Of a stretch of DNA of 39,235 bases, positions 7,731 through 17,882 are shown piece after piece. The stretch is from positions 1 through 39,235 of the forward strand of contig WTZU01000010.1 of the NCBI GenBank assembly GCA_009889625.1, read 5' to 3'. Origin of the DNA: Candidatus Hikarchaeia archaeon HikBin5 (GTDB lineage Archaea > Halobacteriota > Halobacteria > Halobacteriales > Hikarchaeaceae). The position numbers and the translations under genes were made by a program. Within the stretch, counting starts at the first letter, position 1. Each line of letters opens with the position of its first letter. The notes below the pieces were generated by a model, which made no database searches, was not told where the DNA came from, and saw only the letters and a list, made by a program, of their open reading frames with translations.

Positions 7731-8645
7731 CTAGAGCAGGTTATATTCTGAATTTAATTTTTCTGCTGATTTTTGGAGTGCATTTTGTTCAGAAGGGGAT
7801 AGATCCCATTCTATGATTTCTTTCATTCCATTAGAGCCTAGATGAATGGGGACGCCCAGGCTGACATTTGACAGGCCATATTCACCATCTAGGACCACGG
7901 AACAAGGATATGTATGATTATTATCTTCTATGATTGAAGATACCATATGATATAATCCGGCTGATGGCCCCCATTGAGTGGCTTTTTTCTGTTCAATGAC
8001 ACGCATAGCAGATTCTTTTAAGCTGGATAAAATAGCTTCCATTTCATCGGGGGAGAATGTTGGTGTCGTGGTTTCTGATAATTTAATTTGGGAAAAAATA
8101 GGAACTTGGGAATCTCCATGTTCGCCCAAAATTGCTGCATCAATTGCAGTCGGGGGGAGAGAAAGTTTTTGGGAAAGTGTATATCGAAATCTTGCAGAAT
8201 CTAGAATACCACCAAATCCCAGCACACTCTCTCGGGGGCGATTTCCGGATTCAAACACATACCGATTGAGTAGATCTACAGGATTTGTAGTGATAATTGA
8301 GATAAAATCGTCATTGTATTCTAGAAGTGAATTGATAATAGAATCTAGAATGTTCTTGTTATCAGTGGCTAGATCAATTCTAGTTTGCCCAGGTTGTCTT
8401 GGCTTCCCTGCAGTTATAACAATAATATCAGAATTTTCTGTATCAGAATAATCTCCACAGAAAACTTCAGTATCAGAATGATAGGCTAGAGCGTGATTCG
8501 TATCTTCTGCCTGTCCAACCGTGAAGGAATGTTTTGAAGGAATATCGACGTAGACTATTTCAGTTACGATAGATTGGACTGCGAGATGATACCCAAATGA
8601 AGAGCCCACCGTTCCCGCCGCCCCTATGATAGAAACTTTTGTCAT
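7731..8645 (-). CDS. mdh: NAD-dependent malate dehydrogenase (LDH-like type)
   Basis: The product has 304 aa. The Rossmann loop GAAGTVG (8-14) is followed by an Asp in YVDIP that favours NAD over NADP. The substrate loop is AGKPRQPGQTRIDL, with Arg at the discriminating position that selects malate/oxaloacetate over lactate/pyruvate. The catalytic His lies in ILGEHGDSQ and a further substrate Arg in FGGILDSARFRY. It closely resembles the Haloarcula enzyme from memory. I chose the ATG at 8645 over an in-frame TTG four codons upstream because MTKVSIIGA matches the family start and a TATA-like box is centred 27 nt upstream of it. The enzyme catalyses the last TCA-cycle step. Confidence 0.93.
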   Translation of the reverse strand: MTKVSIIGAAGTVGSSFGYHLAVQSIVTEIVYVDIPSKHSFTVGQAEDTNHALAYHSDTEVFCGDYSDTENSDIIVITAGKPRQPGQTRIDLATDNKNILDSIINSLLEYNDDFISIITTNPVDLLNRYVFESGNRPRESVLGFGGILDSARFRYTLSQKLSLPPTAIDAAILGEHGDSQVPIFSQIKLSETTTPTFSPDEMEAILSSLKESAMRVIEQKKATQWGPSAGLYHMVSSIIEDNNHTYPCSVVLDGEYGLSNVSLGVPIHLGSNGMKEIIEWDLSPSEQNALQKSAEKLNSEYNLL

Positions 8646-8667
8646 TATCAAAGACAACTCAGTCGAA

Positions 8668-8677
8668 TATTTAAAAC
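8668..8677 (-). promoter_or_regulatory. TATA-like box for mdh
   Basis: The minus-strand sequence TTTTAAATAT is centred about 27 nt upstream of the chosen ATG and no SD lies between. This indicates a leaderless transcript and supports the 8645 start. Confidence 0.5.
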
Positions 8678-8749
8678 GCTTCGAAAGGAAACGAGAGAAT
8701 AATTGATTCTTCGGAGGATTTTTGTCTCGATGGATTTTTAGGTGTATTA

Positions 8750-9178
8750 ATGGCAGAAATAGATAAAGAGGCAGAAAAGGAAAAACTTCGTTTGCAATTT
8801 GAAAGAGAAGCCAAAAGTCGAGAGTCTGCTCGAGTTATGAGTTCTCTTTTATTACAGGGAGCAACCATGACTAGAAAACATTGTGAGATGTGTGGAGATC
8901 CTATTTTTCGTCAGGAGGGGAAAGAATTTTGTCCAAGTTGCAAGGGGGAGGAACAAGTCACAAATGGAGAAAATGTAGATAAACAAAATGTTCAACAGAT
9001 CGGGCAAGAGGAGAAAGGGGAACACATAGCTGGTGCTCGTTCTGCAATAATAGATAAGATAGAAGATCTTACAAAGAAAGTGGAACAGGAAGAAGACATA
9101 CAGAAAATGAAAGAGTATTTAAGTGCGATAAAAGAAGCTACTGAAGTTCTTCGAATTATGGATGAAATTAGTGAGTGA
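8750..9178 (+). CDS. UPF0148 / Sjogren's autoantigen-1 type zinc-ribbon protein
   Basis: This 142-aa protein has a charged N-terminal helix, then the family signature SSLLLQGATMTRKHCEMCG with a zinc ribbon formed by C45, C48, C61 and C64 (CEMCG and CPSC). A long charged helix or coiled coil occupies roughly residues 95-142. UPF0148 is widespread in archaea and resembles the zinc finger of eukaryotic autoantigen p27; its function is unknown. It is divergent from mdh and ends 9 nt from the convergent membrane gene. Confidence 0.85.
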   Translation: MAEIDKEAEKEKLRLQFEREAKSRESARVMSSLLLQGATMTRKHCEMCGDPIFRQEGKEFCPSCKGEEQVTNGENVDKQNVQQIGQEEKGEHIAGARSAIIDKIEDLTKKVEQEEDIQKMKEYLSAIKEATEVLRIMDEISE

Positions 9179-9187
9179 GAGGAGAAA

Positions 9188-9571
9188 CTATGCGATTAAA
9201 GAAGCATAGAGACAAATAGCTGTCAGAACGCTTAACACGGCGATTGGAATTGGCGGGATTGATTCACTGAAACCACGGAGTTTGCCAGAAATGACAGTAG
9301 CCGCTATAACTACTGACCCAATTGCAGTTGCAAGAAGGATGGATTTCAGCGCATCGCCGCTCGTTATCGTCAAACTACAGTAGAGATTGATAATACCAAT
9401 GGCCATGAGACTGCCTCCGAGTGGTAGCCTTAGGCCAGCAAGGGGTTTAACAGCTGATTTGACAACTTTGCCCATTATTCTTTCGTTGAAGCCGACTGGG
9501 TCGAGATTCATTAATATTCCTATGATGACGCAGACGGCGCCTACTATTTGCATGGCTATTACAGTTACCAT
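9188..9571 (-). CDS. Four-helix integral membrane protein, unknown
   Basis: The 127-aa product has four predicted membrane helices (about 4-24, 44-66, 76-94 and 107-126). A conserved-looking loop with Asn/Asp/Pro (MNLDPVGFNERIMGKVVKSAVKP) lies between helices 1 and 2. I do not recognise the family. It lies 74 nt downstream of hef on the same strand. That gap holds AT-rich patches that could be a promoter of its own. Confidence 0.65.
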   Translation of the reverse strand: MVTVIAMQIVGAVCVIIGILMNLDPVGFNERIMGKVVKSAVKPLAGLRLPLGGSLMAIGIINLYCSLTITSGDALKSILLATAIGSVVIAATVISGKLRGFSESIPPIPIAVLSVLTAICLYASLIA

Positions 9572-9645
9572 GAGGAGGTAGTGGATTTGATCAGGTATAG
9601 ATATAGCGGTGGATCGAATGAGGATCTAGATAAATAGTTGAAGGA

Positions 9646-11922
9646 TCAGGAGGAGTAGGGGGAAGAGGTGATCTTAGTGATACGTTCCGCGGTTATTTTT
9701 CCAACTCCTTTTACTTGTTGAAGTTGGTTTTCGTTGGCAGACATAATAGCTTGGACAGTGCCAAAATGTGCTAATAAAAGTTGGGCAGTTATCGGCCCTA
9801 TTTCTGCCATTGAAGATACTACATATTCTTGCTGTTCGGAGAGGGTTTTTTGGGATTTAGATCCATGAATCTGTATAGACCTTCCTGTGGAAATTTGTTC
9901 TCTGCGTGCGATTAGCTCAAGCATGTGTGCGGTGTCATTTTCGTCGGATGTTCTCAATACACTAGCGCCAAAATTTATTGCGAGGGAAGCCATTGCCCCT
10001 CTAATTGCGTTGGGGTGTATATTTCGTTTGGAATATAAAGAGCCCTCTCCTTCTATTATAACAAGGGGACGAGAATAGTTTTGAGATAGATTTTTAACTT
10101 GGTCAAATAAAGATCTGTCATTCCCAACGAGTGTATCTAAAAAATCATCGATCGTTTTTCGTTCGACTGCAACACGGTCGGAGAGGATATAGTCACCCAC
10201 TACGAGGGTTTCTAGCTTAATTTGTATATTTTCGTTGGAAGATAATTGCTTAGTTATTGAAGAGTTTAGTTCTCTTTGATCGGCGATGATTTCTATTTTT
10301 GATGCAGGATCAGTGGTAGCAAAATCAGTGAGTGTTGGCTGTGGATTAGAAGGAGGGTTTGCAGGATGCTGTTTAGTATCTAATTTTGCAAGAGAGGATC
10401 TTAAAGATCTCAATTCATTGTGCATTTTTTGCTCTCTTTTTCGGGAGATCCAGAAGTAGGTTTCATCGCGAGTATCATTTGCCATTATAACAACCACTTT
10501 TCCTTGAGTTCCCCTTCCAGTTCTACCTCGACGTTGTATGGTTCGAATGGCTGTGGGGACAGGTTCAAAGAAAATAACTAGATCTACATCAGGGATATCT
10601 AAACCCTCCTCGGCAACAGATGTAGAGACTAAAACGTTGAAATCGCCGTTTTTGAATTTAGAGATTGTTGTGTGTTGCTGTTTTTGGGTCATTCCAGCAG
10701 ATCCATCTCTAGTGGCTTGGCCAACAAAACGTTCTGTTGAAAAGGTAGGGGATAAAAAAGCAGTAAGAGAATCTGCAGTATCTCTCGACTCGGTGAAAAC
10801 AAGAACTCTTACACCGCCATTAATCCCAAGTTCTTCTGCGATTAGAACACGGGTTGTTTCAAATTTGGGATGGATGCCTTGATGTTTTTTTGCGAGGTGT
10901 TTTGCTTGCTGAGTTAAGGGGTCGGAGATGAATCTTTGGGCTGCTTTTGAAGCCCCAGATGTCCGGGATGCATTCTTTTGGCGTTCGAGGTATTGATTTA
11001 ATGCATCTACGCTTTGAGTTTCTACGTAGTTGATACCAACTTTTATTTTTCTGAGTTCTGCGTGTAGAGAAAGTGCTTCATATCCATCTCCATTTCCTGC
11101 ATCTATTTGGGATTGGATTTGGGACCTAAGTTTTCGAAGATCATTCTCAGATAAACTATTAGAAGAAGGAACAGAGATTCCAATGGATTTCATCCGAGAG
11201 AGGCGTTTCTTCAGGAGGCTACGGAGTAAATTTCTAATTTCTATTGCCTCCGGAGGCAAGTTCACTCGAACCCATTCTATATGAGTTTTTCCAGCAAAAT
11301 GAGCAACTTCGGGGTCATCTTCTGTGAGTATTTCAGTGTTTGAAAGAGACAGATTATCGCAAACTGCAAGAATGGACTCAATATCATTTCCAGGAGATGC
11401 AGAAAGACCAGTTGAGAGAGGATTTGATGCATCGGCCGCATATCGTTCTGAAATATACGTGTAGGCATAATTTCCAGTTGCCCTATGGCATTCGTCGAAG
11501 GTGCAGTGGACTACGTCTTTGAGCGAGATTCTCCCACTAATTAGATCGTTTTGGATAACTTGGGGGGTTGATATGACAATAGTAGCTTGGTTCCACAACT
11601 CACTACGTTGTTTTGGGGGAATTTCTCCAGTAAAAGATACAATTTCGGAGGGAGGTAAATCCAGCCAGGTTCGATAATCGTTTGTGTGTTGATTTACGAG
11701 TGGTTTAGTAGGGGCAAGAAGCAAAGATTTACCACTAGTTTGGTTTAATCGGTGGACAGTTACTAACAGGCTAATTGCAGTTTTTCCGAGACCGGTTGGT
11801 AAGCAAACTAGAGTGTTTTCAGAAAGTGACTTTTCTGCGAGTTTTAATTGATATGGCCGAGATTCAAGGGCCCCAGGACGGATGAGCGGGTGTTGAACAC
11901 TGACTGAATTTTTTTCTTGCAT
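9646..11922 (-). CDS. hef: Hef fork-structure helicase/nuclease
   Basis: The 758-aa protein fuses an SF2 helicase to an XPF/MUS81 nuclease. Helicase motifs are LPTGLGKT (41-48), the DECH box (143-146), GLSASPGND, STSVAEEGLDIPD, and motif VI QRRGRTGRG. After a linker rich in Ser, Pro and Asn comes the nuclease, with ADQRELNSS, GDYILSDRVAVERKTIDDF containing the ERKxxxD catalytic signature, and FGASVLRTSDENDTAHML. The C-terminus carries tandem helix-hairpin-helices (AEIGPITAQLLLAHFG, VKGVGKITAERI). Hef cuts and remodels stalled forks and flaps, an archaeal relative of FANCM/XPF. All key residues are present. It starts 55 nt after the glyS stop on the same strand. Confidence 0.95.
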   Translation of the reverse strand: MQEKNSVSVQHPLIRPGALESRPYQLKLAEKSLSENTLVCLPTGLGKTAISLLVTVHRLNQTSGKSLLLAPTKPLVNQHTNDYRTWLDLPPSEIVSFTGEIPPKQRSELWNQATIVISTPQVIQNDLISGRISLKDVVHCTFDECHRATGNYAYTYISERYAADASNPLSTGLSASPGNDIESILAVCDNLSLSNTEILTEDDPEVAHFAGKTHIEWVRVNLPPEAIEIRNLLRSLLKKRLSRMKSIGISVPSSNSLSENDLRKLRSQIQSQIDAGNGDGYEALSLHAELRKIKVGINYVETQSVDALNQYLERQKNASRTSGASKAAQRFISDPLTQQAKHLAKKHQGIHPKFETTRVLIAEELGINGGVRVLVFTESRDTADSLTAFLSPTFSTERFVGQATRDGSAGMTQKQQHTTISKFKNGDFNVLVSTSVAEEGLDIPDVDLVIFFEPVPTAIRTIQRRGRTGRGTQGKVVVIMANDTRDETYFWISRKREQKMHNELRSLRSSLAKLDTKQHPANPPSNPQPTLTDFATTDPASKIEIIADQRELNSSITKQLSSNENIQIKLETLVVGDYILSDRVAVERKTIDDFLDTLVGNDRSLFDQVKNLSQNYSRPLVIIEGEGSLYSKRNIHPNAIRGAMASLAINFGASVLRTSDENDTAHMLELIARREQISTGRSIQIHGSKSQKTLSEQQEYVVSSMAEIGPITAQLLLAHFGTVQAIMSANENQLQQVKGVGKITAERITKITSSPYSS

Positions 11923-11977
11923 CCCGATTCAACCTGTAAATTCGAAACCTGTGGTGTTAAGGTATTCGTTGAGACTA

Positions 11978-13708
11978 TTATAGGTCAAAAAAGGCAGAGG
12001 ACCCATTTCGGAGATTTTCTAATAGTGCAGATAGAGAATCGACATCGACCCTTATTTGAAGCGCTGAATTTCGTTCTCTAAGGGTCACAGTTTGGTCCTC
12101 AAAATATTGGTGATCGACCGTGACGCAAAACGGAGTTCCAACTTCATCTTGGCGACGATAACGTTTTCCAATACTACCGGACTCGTCGTAAAGGACGGAG
12201 AGGCCACTTGTGCGGAGGTTGGAGGCTATATCTTGTGCGACCACATCTAAATCATCGCGGGTTAGGAGGGGGAATACACCCACAAAGATTGGAGAGATTG
12301 AAGAAGGGAGAGAAAGTAAAGATCGTGCCTCACCATCGACTATGTCTTCATGGAAAGTGTGGGCAAGTATAGAGTAGATAATTCTGTCAATGCCAAATGA
12401 TGGTTCGATCACATGAGGTAGTATGTGTTCCCCAGTCACGGTGACTTTTTCTGTTGTAGGATGAAGACACTCTGAAAGAATAGAATGAGTAGTTCCATCG
12501 ATTTCCACAGATAGTTCGGGGGAATCAAAAATGGTGGAATCTTCCGATGCCATTTCATCTATTTTAGATAGTATTTCTGGGGTTAATTTTCCAAAAGTTG
12601 GTCCGAAGTAACCCATGTCGGGGTTTAGATTGGTTTGTAGTTTCTCTTGAGGTTCATCAAGAGGAATAAACATTGTAAAATCAGCTGATGAGTGGGTGTT
12701 GTGTTTAGAAAGATCATAATTTCCACGATGTGCGAATCCAGTTATCTCAATCCAATCTCCATCGATTTCTACTTCAGCGTCCCAACAGTCTGATGCGTAA
12801 TGTGCCAATTCATTGGGCATATGCTGTCGGTACCGGAAACGGGTGAGGTCAATCCCAATGGAATCATACCAGTTGGCAGAGAGTTCCAAATAATATGCTA
12901 GCCATCGATTTTCAATTATGTTTTGATCTATTGCTTCGGTGGGCGTTACAAATTCGATGTTCCCATTTGATTCTTGTTGAGAAACAGAATAGAGAGGAAG
13001 TTTAGTAGTTGTTGGATTAATTTCGGGGCCAAGATCAGTGGGGTGGATGAATAGTTCTAATTCTGCTTGTGTGAATTCCCTCAATCGGGTGAGTCCCTTT
13101 CTAGGACTAATTTCGTTTCGATAAGAAGTTCCTATTTGGGCTACGCCAAATGGCAATTTTCCACGCGCATAATCAGATAGTCTTGGAAATTCAACAAAAA
13201 TTCCTTGTGCAGTCTCGGGGCGGAGATATCCAGGGGTTTGAGAACCAGGTCCAACTTTTGTGGCGAACATGAGGTTGAATTCCTGCAAGGTTGAATCGTC
13301 CAGGGTGTTTTTACAAGATGGACAAGTGAGGGAATACTTAGAGAGGAGTTTTTTGAACTCCTTAACAGAAACATCTGGGGATTCAAGAAGTGTGTGTTGA
13401 CTCTCAAGTAAATGGTCAGCTCTATAGGATATTTCGCATGTTGAACAACTTATAAGAAGATCATCAAATCCATCTAAATGTCCCGATGCTTTGAATACAG
13501 GAGAAGGGGAGATGGTGGGGGTTGAAATTTCAAAGTGGCCTTCTCCAATAACGAATTTCGTTCTCCAAGAATTTTCAATATTACTTTTTAATGCGGCACC
13601 CATGGGACCATACGCGTAAAATCCTGCCAACCCACCATAGGAATCATTTGCAGAAAAAAAGAATCCCCTACGTTTTGCCAGCTCGTTTAGAACGTCTATA
13701 TGGGTCAT
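11978..13708 (-). CDS. glyS: Glycyl-tRNA synthetase, alpha2 class II type
   Basis: This 576-aa protein is the archaeal/eukaryotic-type dimeric GlyRS. Visible marks are the N-terminal RRGFFFSANDSYGGLAGFY, an inserted domain with zinc-like cysteine pairs (SCSTC and CPSC), the glycine/ATP pocket PETAQGIFVEFPRL, motif 2 region SYRNEISPRKGLTRLREF, motif 3 FGIDRIIYSIL, and a C-terminal anticodon-binding domain (PIFVGVFPLLT onwards, with YDESGSIGKRYRRQDEVGTPFCVTVD). Length is as expected. The gene is divergent from a small conserved gene 33 nt away and upstream of hef. Confidence 0.96.
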   Translation of the reverse strand: MTHIDVLNELAKRRGFFFSANDSYGGLAGFYAYGPMGAALKSNIENSWRTKFVIGEGHFEISTPTISPSPVFKASGHLDGFDDLLISCSTCEISYRADHLLESQHTLLESPDVSVKEFKKLLSKYSLTCPSCKNTLDDSTLQEFNLMFATKVGPGSQTPGYLRPETAQGIFVEFPRLSDYARGKLPFGVAQIGTSYRNEISPRKGLTRLREFTQAELELFIHPTDLGPEINPTTTKLPLYSVSQQESNGNIEFVTPTEAIDQNIIENRWLAYYLELSANWYDSIGIDLTRFRYRQHMPNELAHYASDCWDAEVEIDGDWIEITGFAHRGNYDLSKHNTHSSADFTMFIPLDEPQEKLQTNLNPDMGYFGPTFGKLTPEILSKIDEMASEDSTIFDSPELSVEIDGTTHSILSECLHPTTEKVTVTGEHILPHVIEPSFGIDRIIYSILAHTFHEDIVDGEARSLLSLPSSISPIFVGVFPLLTRDDLDVVAQDIASNLRTSGLSVLYDESGSIGKRYRRQDEVGTPFCVTVDHQYFEDQTVTLRERNSALQIRVDVDSLSALLENLRNGSSAFFDL

Positions 13709-13741
13709 GGATTTTAATTACTGTCTTTTAGCTTGTGAAAG

Positions 13742-13957
13742 ATGGGCAAGGAAAAGTATTTCGACGGGTTTATGTTAAATGACAGCAATTCGCACGGTAT
13801 GGTGGGAATATCAAAAAGTGGAGATGGTCACGAGATTATGGCTTCTATCGACATAGAGGGGGATACTTCGAGACTCATAATTGCAGATATTACAGAAGAT
13901 GGTGCTTGGATTTGTGCATCTGTGTTGGATTCCCTCGATTTGGCGAAGTGGGCTTAA
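13742..13957 (+). CDS. Small conserved protein, possibly the haloarchaeal DUF7556-like family
   Basis: The product has 71 aa. The core EIMASIDIEGDTSRLIIADITEDGAWICAS has strand character, and it ends in DLAKWA. I recall haloarchaeal small proteins with a similar pattern (MASVD, then a short loop, then FVIADIT and a terminal EW motif) annotated as a DUF. The match is from memory and function is unknown. It is divergent from glyS with 33 nt between the starts. TTTTAATTA at 13713-13721 is a possible TATA box about 25 nt upstream. UvrB follows on the same strand after 64 nt. Confidence 0.65.
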   Translation: MGKEKYFDGFMLNDSNSHGMVGISKSGDGHEIMASIDIEGDTSRLIIADITEDGAWICASVLDSLDLAKWA

Positions 13958-14021
13958 GAAAAGTATCGGGTTAAATAAAATAACGTTTGTCTAAAATAGT
14001 TCCAGTTGTTACTATTGTACA

Positions 14022-16028
14022 ATGGGGATAGATGGGGGAAAATTCCGTGTAGAAGCTGGGTTTGAACCAGCAGGTGATCAGCCGAATGCTATTGGAAAGG
14101 TAGTAGCTGGATTTGAAGAGATGAAGAAGCGCCAGATACTCCTCGGAGTTACTGGATCGGGGAAAACGAACACGGTTTCGTGGGTAATTGAAAAGTTGGG
14201 GATACCTACCTTAGTTATTACCCATAACAAAACCCTTGCTGCCCAATTGTATGAAGAGTTCAGGGTATTGTTTCCCGAAAATGCGGTGGAATATTTTGTT
14301 TCTCATTATGATTATTATCAGCCGGAAGCATATATTGAACAAACTGACACATATATTGGAAAAGATGCGTCAATAAATGACCAAATAGAGCGCCTACGTC
14401 ATTCGGCAACCCATTCTTTGTTGACTAGGAAAGATGTTATTGTAGTTGCTTCGGTTTCTGCCATATATGGTTTGGGAGACCCCCTAGATTATGAAAACAT
14501 GGCGATTAGATTGACAAAGGGACAATCGATTGAAAGGGATGAAGTAATCCGAGAATTGGTAAATTTGAACTATCATCGGAATGATATTGATTTTTCTCAT
14601 GGGAAATTTAGAGTTCGAGGAGATACTATTGAGATATATCCTATTTATGCACGATATTCAATAAGAGTTGAATTTTGGGGAGATAAAATTGAGCGACTAA
14701 CAAGTTTCGATCCGCTAGAAGGTAAATTGAAAGGTGAAGAGACCGCAGTATTAGTTCATCCTGCTGAGCATTATTCCATTCCAATGGAACGGTTAGATAA
14801 CGCCATTTCAGAAATTGAATCGCTCATGGAAGAGCAAATAGGATATTTTGAACGGAGCGGAGATCTGGTTGCTGCCCAGAGAATCGAAGATAGAACCAAA
14901 TTTGATATTGAAATGTTAAAAGAAACGGGCCACGTTCCAGGGATAGAAAATTATTCAGTTCATCTTTCTAATCGGGTGTCGGGAGACCCACCATATACAT
15001 TAATTGATTATTTCCCAGATGAATTTTTAATCGTGGTGGATGAGTCCCATCAAATGTTGCCTCAGATTCGTGGCCAGTTTGCAGCGGACAGGTCGCGGAA
15101 GGAAGCACTAGTAGAAAATGGTTTTAGGCTGCCTACTGCATATGACAATCGTCCTCTTACATTTGAAGAATTTGAGAAGATAGATGTCAAAACATTGTAT
15201 CTTTCGGCTACTCCGGGAGATTATGAATTGGGAATGTCTAACCAAATTGTAGAACAAATAGTAAGACCAACATACTTGATTGATCCCAGGATAACGGTTG
15301 TACCTGCTAAAAATCAGATAGATGATTTAATGGAAAGGATTCGGGAGAGAGTAGAAATGAGTGAAAGAGTTTTAGTGACAACATTGACAAAACGCATGGC
15401 AGAAGATTTGACTGAATATTTAATAGGTGCTGGTTTTGCTGCAGAATATATGCATAGCGAAACGAAAACATTGGAGAGGCACGAGCTAATCAGAGGATTG
15501 CGATTGGGCGAATTTGACATATTAGTTGGAATTAATCTATTGAGAGAAGGACTTGACCTCCCGGAGGTTTCATTAGTTGCAGTACTTGATGCAGATCAAG
15601 AAGGATTCCTACGTTCTACACGGGCATTAGTTCAGATAATCGGAAGGGCGGCCCGAAATATAAATGGAGAAGTTGTATTATATGCAGACAGGATTACCAA
15701 ATCGATGGAAGCTGCAATGGCAGAAACAGAGAGGAGAAGGGAGTTGCAAAAGCTATACAATAAAAAATATGGATACGTTCCTAAATCAATTGAAAAACCA
15801 GTTGGAGATTCGGGGTTACCAGGGATGCGAACAGATACAGGAGGGATGGGGAGGGCAGTGCCAAAAGATTATTATGATGCCATAGAAATATGCGAGGTTT
15901 TGAATGAGAAAATGAAAGAAGCTGCAGAAAATCTTGAGTTCGAACTTGCAGCAGATATTAGAGATAGAATTAGAGAGTTGCAAAAGAAATTTAAAAATGA
16001 AAATCAAGGTATTAGTCCGGAAGAATAA
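14022..16028 (+). CDS. uvrB: UvrABC system protein B
   Basis: The 668-aa protein is full-length UvrB. It shows Walker A GVTGSGKT (42-49), the damage-probing beta-hairpin region [22 protein letters not shown], the DEAD-like VVDESHQML, a [10 protein letters not shown] motif, the RecA-2 motifs [13 protein letters not shown] and QIIGRAARN, and a C-terminal UVR motif ([21 protein letters not shown]) for UvrC contact. UvrB verifies damage in nucleotide excision repair. Bacterial-type UvrABC in haloarchaea and some methanogens is generally viewed as acquired from bacteria. The stop lies 6 nt from that of uvrC on the opposite strand. uvrA is not in the window. Confidence 0.97.
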   Translation: MGIDGGKFRVEAGFEPAGDQPNAIGKVVAGFEEMKKRQILLGVTGSGKTNTVSWVIEKLGIPTLVITHNKTLAAQLYEEFRVLFPENAVEYFVSHYDYYQPEAYIEQTDTYIGKDASINDQIERLRHSATHSLLTRKDVIVVASVSAIYGLGDPLDYENMAIRLTKGQSIERDEVIRELVNLNYHRNDIDFSHGKFRVRGDTIEIYPIYARYSIRVEFWGDKIERLTSFDPLEGKLKGEETAVLVHPAEHYSIPMERLDNAISEIESLMEEQIGYFERSGDLVAAQRIEDRTKFDIEMLKETGHVPGIENYSVHLSNRVSGDPPYTLIDYFPDEFLIVVDESHQMLPQIRGQFAADRSRKEALVENGFRLPTAYDNRPLTFEEFEKIDVKTLYLSATPGDYELGMSNQIVEQIVRPTYLIDPRITVVPAKNQIDDLMERIRERVEMSERVLVTTLTKRMAEDLTEYLIGAGFAAEYMHSETKTLERHELIRGLRLGEFDILVGINLLREGLDLPEVSLVAVLDADQEGFLRSTRALVQIIGRAARNINGEVVLYADRITKSMEAAMAETERRRELQKLYNKKYGYVPKSIEKPVGDSGLPGMRTDTGGMGRAVPKDYYDAIEICEVLNEKMKEAAENLEFELAADIRDRIRELQKKFKNENQGISPEE

Positions 16029-16034
16029 AAATAA

Positions 16035-17762
16035 TTAGAGTTGATTTTTGAGTTTGATCGCTGTTTGTTTTCCAATCCCTTTAATGTCACAAAGTTCGGT
16101 GAGAGACGCGCGTCGAATTCCATCTATAGATCCAAAATTTTGGAAAAGTCTTTTTCGGAGTTCGGGTCCGATTCCAGGTACAAAATCTAATGTTGTGGTT
16201 ACGTCATCGCGCAGGTGTCGGTGATATGTAAGAGCAAATCTATGGGATTCGTCGCGGATGTGTTGAAGGAGGTGGAGATGAGATGCGTTTTTGGGCCATT
16301 TTTGATTCCCAGTTTGAGTAACGACGATATCATTTGGTTTTTGTAATGCGATAACGGGTACATCCCATTTGGTATCTGAGAGAGCACATAGGGCTGCATT
16401 TAATTGGCCTATGCCACCATCAACTACAAGTAAATGAGGATCGGGCCGAGAATCAGTCCCCGAAATAGAACGGTTTGCTCTCCAAAAAATGAGATCGTAC
16501 ATATTAGAATAGTCATCATTAGTCTCTTTGAGTTTTAATCGCCTATAGGACGATTTTTCAGGGTATCCATCGGCGAAAACTACGTTGCTTCCAACTACAT
16601 CTTCTCCGGTGGAGTGGCTTATATCAAATGCTTCTATACGAGTAGCCTGACGGATAGAAAGTAGATCTTGAATGGCAAGAATAGCATCTTTTGAAACAAA
16701 ATTTTGACGGGAATTTTTTAATGCCATTTCGACCAACACCGATTCTCGTCCAGTAGTAGGAATAGATATGTTAACATGCTCAGAAGAGAGCCAGGTATGA
16801 ATTCCAGGGTCGTGAATGTGGTCTGACAGGATTATAGAACTGGGTAAAATTCTATCTGCATAGTATTGAGATATGAATGCGGAAAGAATTGTTTCAGGAG
16901 TAGAATGGAGAGGAGTATCAAGTATATGTTGTTCTCTGTCAAGGAGCATTCCCTTCTCAATGTGGAAACGTGAAACTATAGAGTGGTTGCCTTCTATTGA
17001 GACTGCAAGTATATCCATAGTTTTTAAGTCTCCGTGTTTTTGAACCGCGTCGCCGCCGCCATGGAGTCCACGGACTGCGTTCAGTCTATCTCGGAGGGTG
17101 GCTGCTTGTTCATATTGTTGAGCATGAGATGCAGAATCCATTTTTTCTAGTAAAGATTGGAATAGATTTCCTGGTGCTCCACGAAAGAATGCTTCTGCAG
17201 AAGATACATCCTCAATATACGCTTTTTGAGAAATATAATCAACACAGGGTGCAGTACAAAGTCCAAGATCATAGTCTAAACAAGGGCGAGAACGACCGGA
17301 AAATTTATGATCGGAACAACCCCTTATTCCAAAAGTTTCTCTTATGGCTTTCACTGTTTCATCCACTTTTTTTCGGTCGGTAAAAGGACCATATACTGTT
17401 GCTTTGGTATCAGGGTCCCGAGTGACTTCTATACGAGGGTATTCGTGATTGGATATTTGGACAAGTGGATAAGATTTATCATCTCTTAACCGGACGTTGT
17501 ATTTTGGTGCGTGGCGTTTGATGAGATTTGCTTCTAGGAGTAATGCTTGGGTCTCTGTGTTGGTAATGGAGATATCAATCCTATCTGCCGTTTGGACCAT
17601 TTGTTGGATTCTAGGAGAGCGAGGGTCGATGTAAGAACGGGTGCGAGAATAGAGGTTTATTGCTTTTCCTATGTATATGGGAAAATCCTGAGAATAGAAG
17701 AGATATACACCAGGTTTTTTTGGAAAATCAGAGGTCCATAGAAGCAGATCTTCTTTATCCAT
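16035..17762 (-). CDS. uvrC: UvrABC system protein C (dual-incision nuclease)
   Basis: The 575-aa protein has an N-terminal GIY-YIG nuclease (GVY at 18-20, YIG at 30-32, then GKAINLYSRTRSY). A four-cysteine region follows (GCSDHK, RPCLDYDLGLCTAPCVDYI), then a UVR motif (SLLEKMDSASHAQQYEQAA). The RNase H-like endonuclease domain follows (IEAFDISHSTGEDVVGSNV and LLVVDGGIGQLNAA), and the C-terminus has paired helix-hairpin-helices (VPGIGPELRKRLFQNFG, IKGIGKQTAIKL). It makes the 3' and 5' incisions beside UvrB-marked lesions. It is tail-to-tail with uvrB and head-to-head with thrC. Confidence 0.96.
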   Translation of the reverse strand: MDKEDLLLWTSDFPKKPGVYLFYSQDFPIYIGKAINLYSRTRSYIDPRSPRIQQMVQTADRIDISITNTETQALLLEANLIKRHAPKYNVRLRDDKSYPLVQISNHEYPRIEVTRDPDTKATVYGPFTDRKKVDETVKAIRETFGIRGCSDHKFSGRSRPCLDYDLGLCTAPCVDYISQKAYIEDVSSAEAFFRGAPGNLFQSLLEKMDSASHAQQYEQAATLRDRLNAVRGLHGGGDAVQKHGDLKTMDILAVSIEGNHSIVSRFHIEKGMLLDREQHILDTPLHSTPETILSAFISQYYADRILPSSIILSDHIHDPGIHTWLSSEHVNISIPTTGRESVLVEMALKNSRQNFVSKDAILAIQDLLSIRQATRIEAFDISHSTGEDVVGSNVVFADGYPEKSSYRRLKLKETNDDYSNMYDLIFWRANRSISGTDSRPDPHLLVVDGGIGQLNAALCALSDTKWDVPVIALQKPNDIVVTQTGNQKWPKNASHLHLLQHIRDESHRFALTYHRHLRDDVTTTLDFVPGIGPELRKRLFQNFGSIDGIRRASLTELCDIKGIGKQTAIKLKNQL

Positions 17763-17882
17763 TAGAGAAAGTATGTTTCTTAGGTTTTTTAAACTATCTT
17801 GATAAGACGTAAAGATTTGCCATGGTGGGAGATTGAATAGACCACTTCTTTTTTGGCCATAGACATCATTTTGAGGTTATTG

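Noticed and set aside
7978-8451. 157-aa plus-strand frame inside mdh
   Set aside because: Antisense to a strongly supported enzyme, with no family features.
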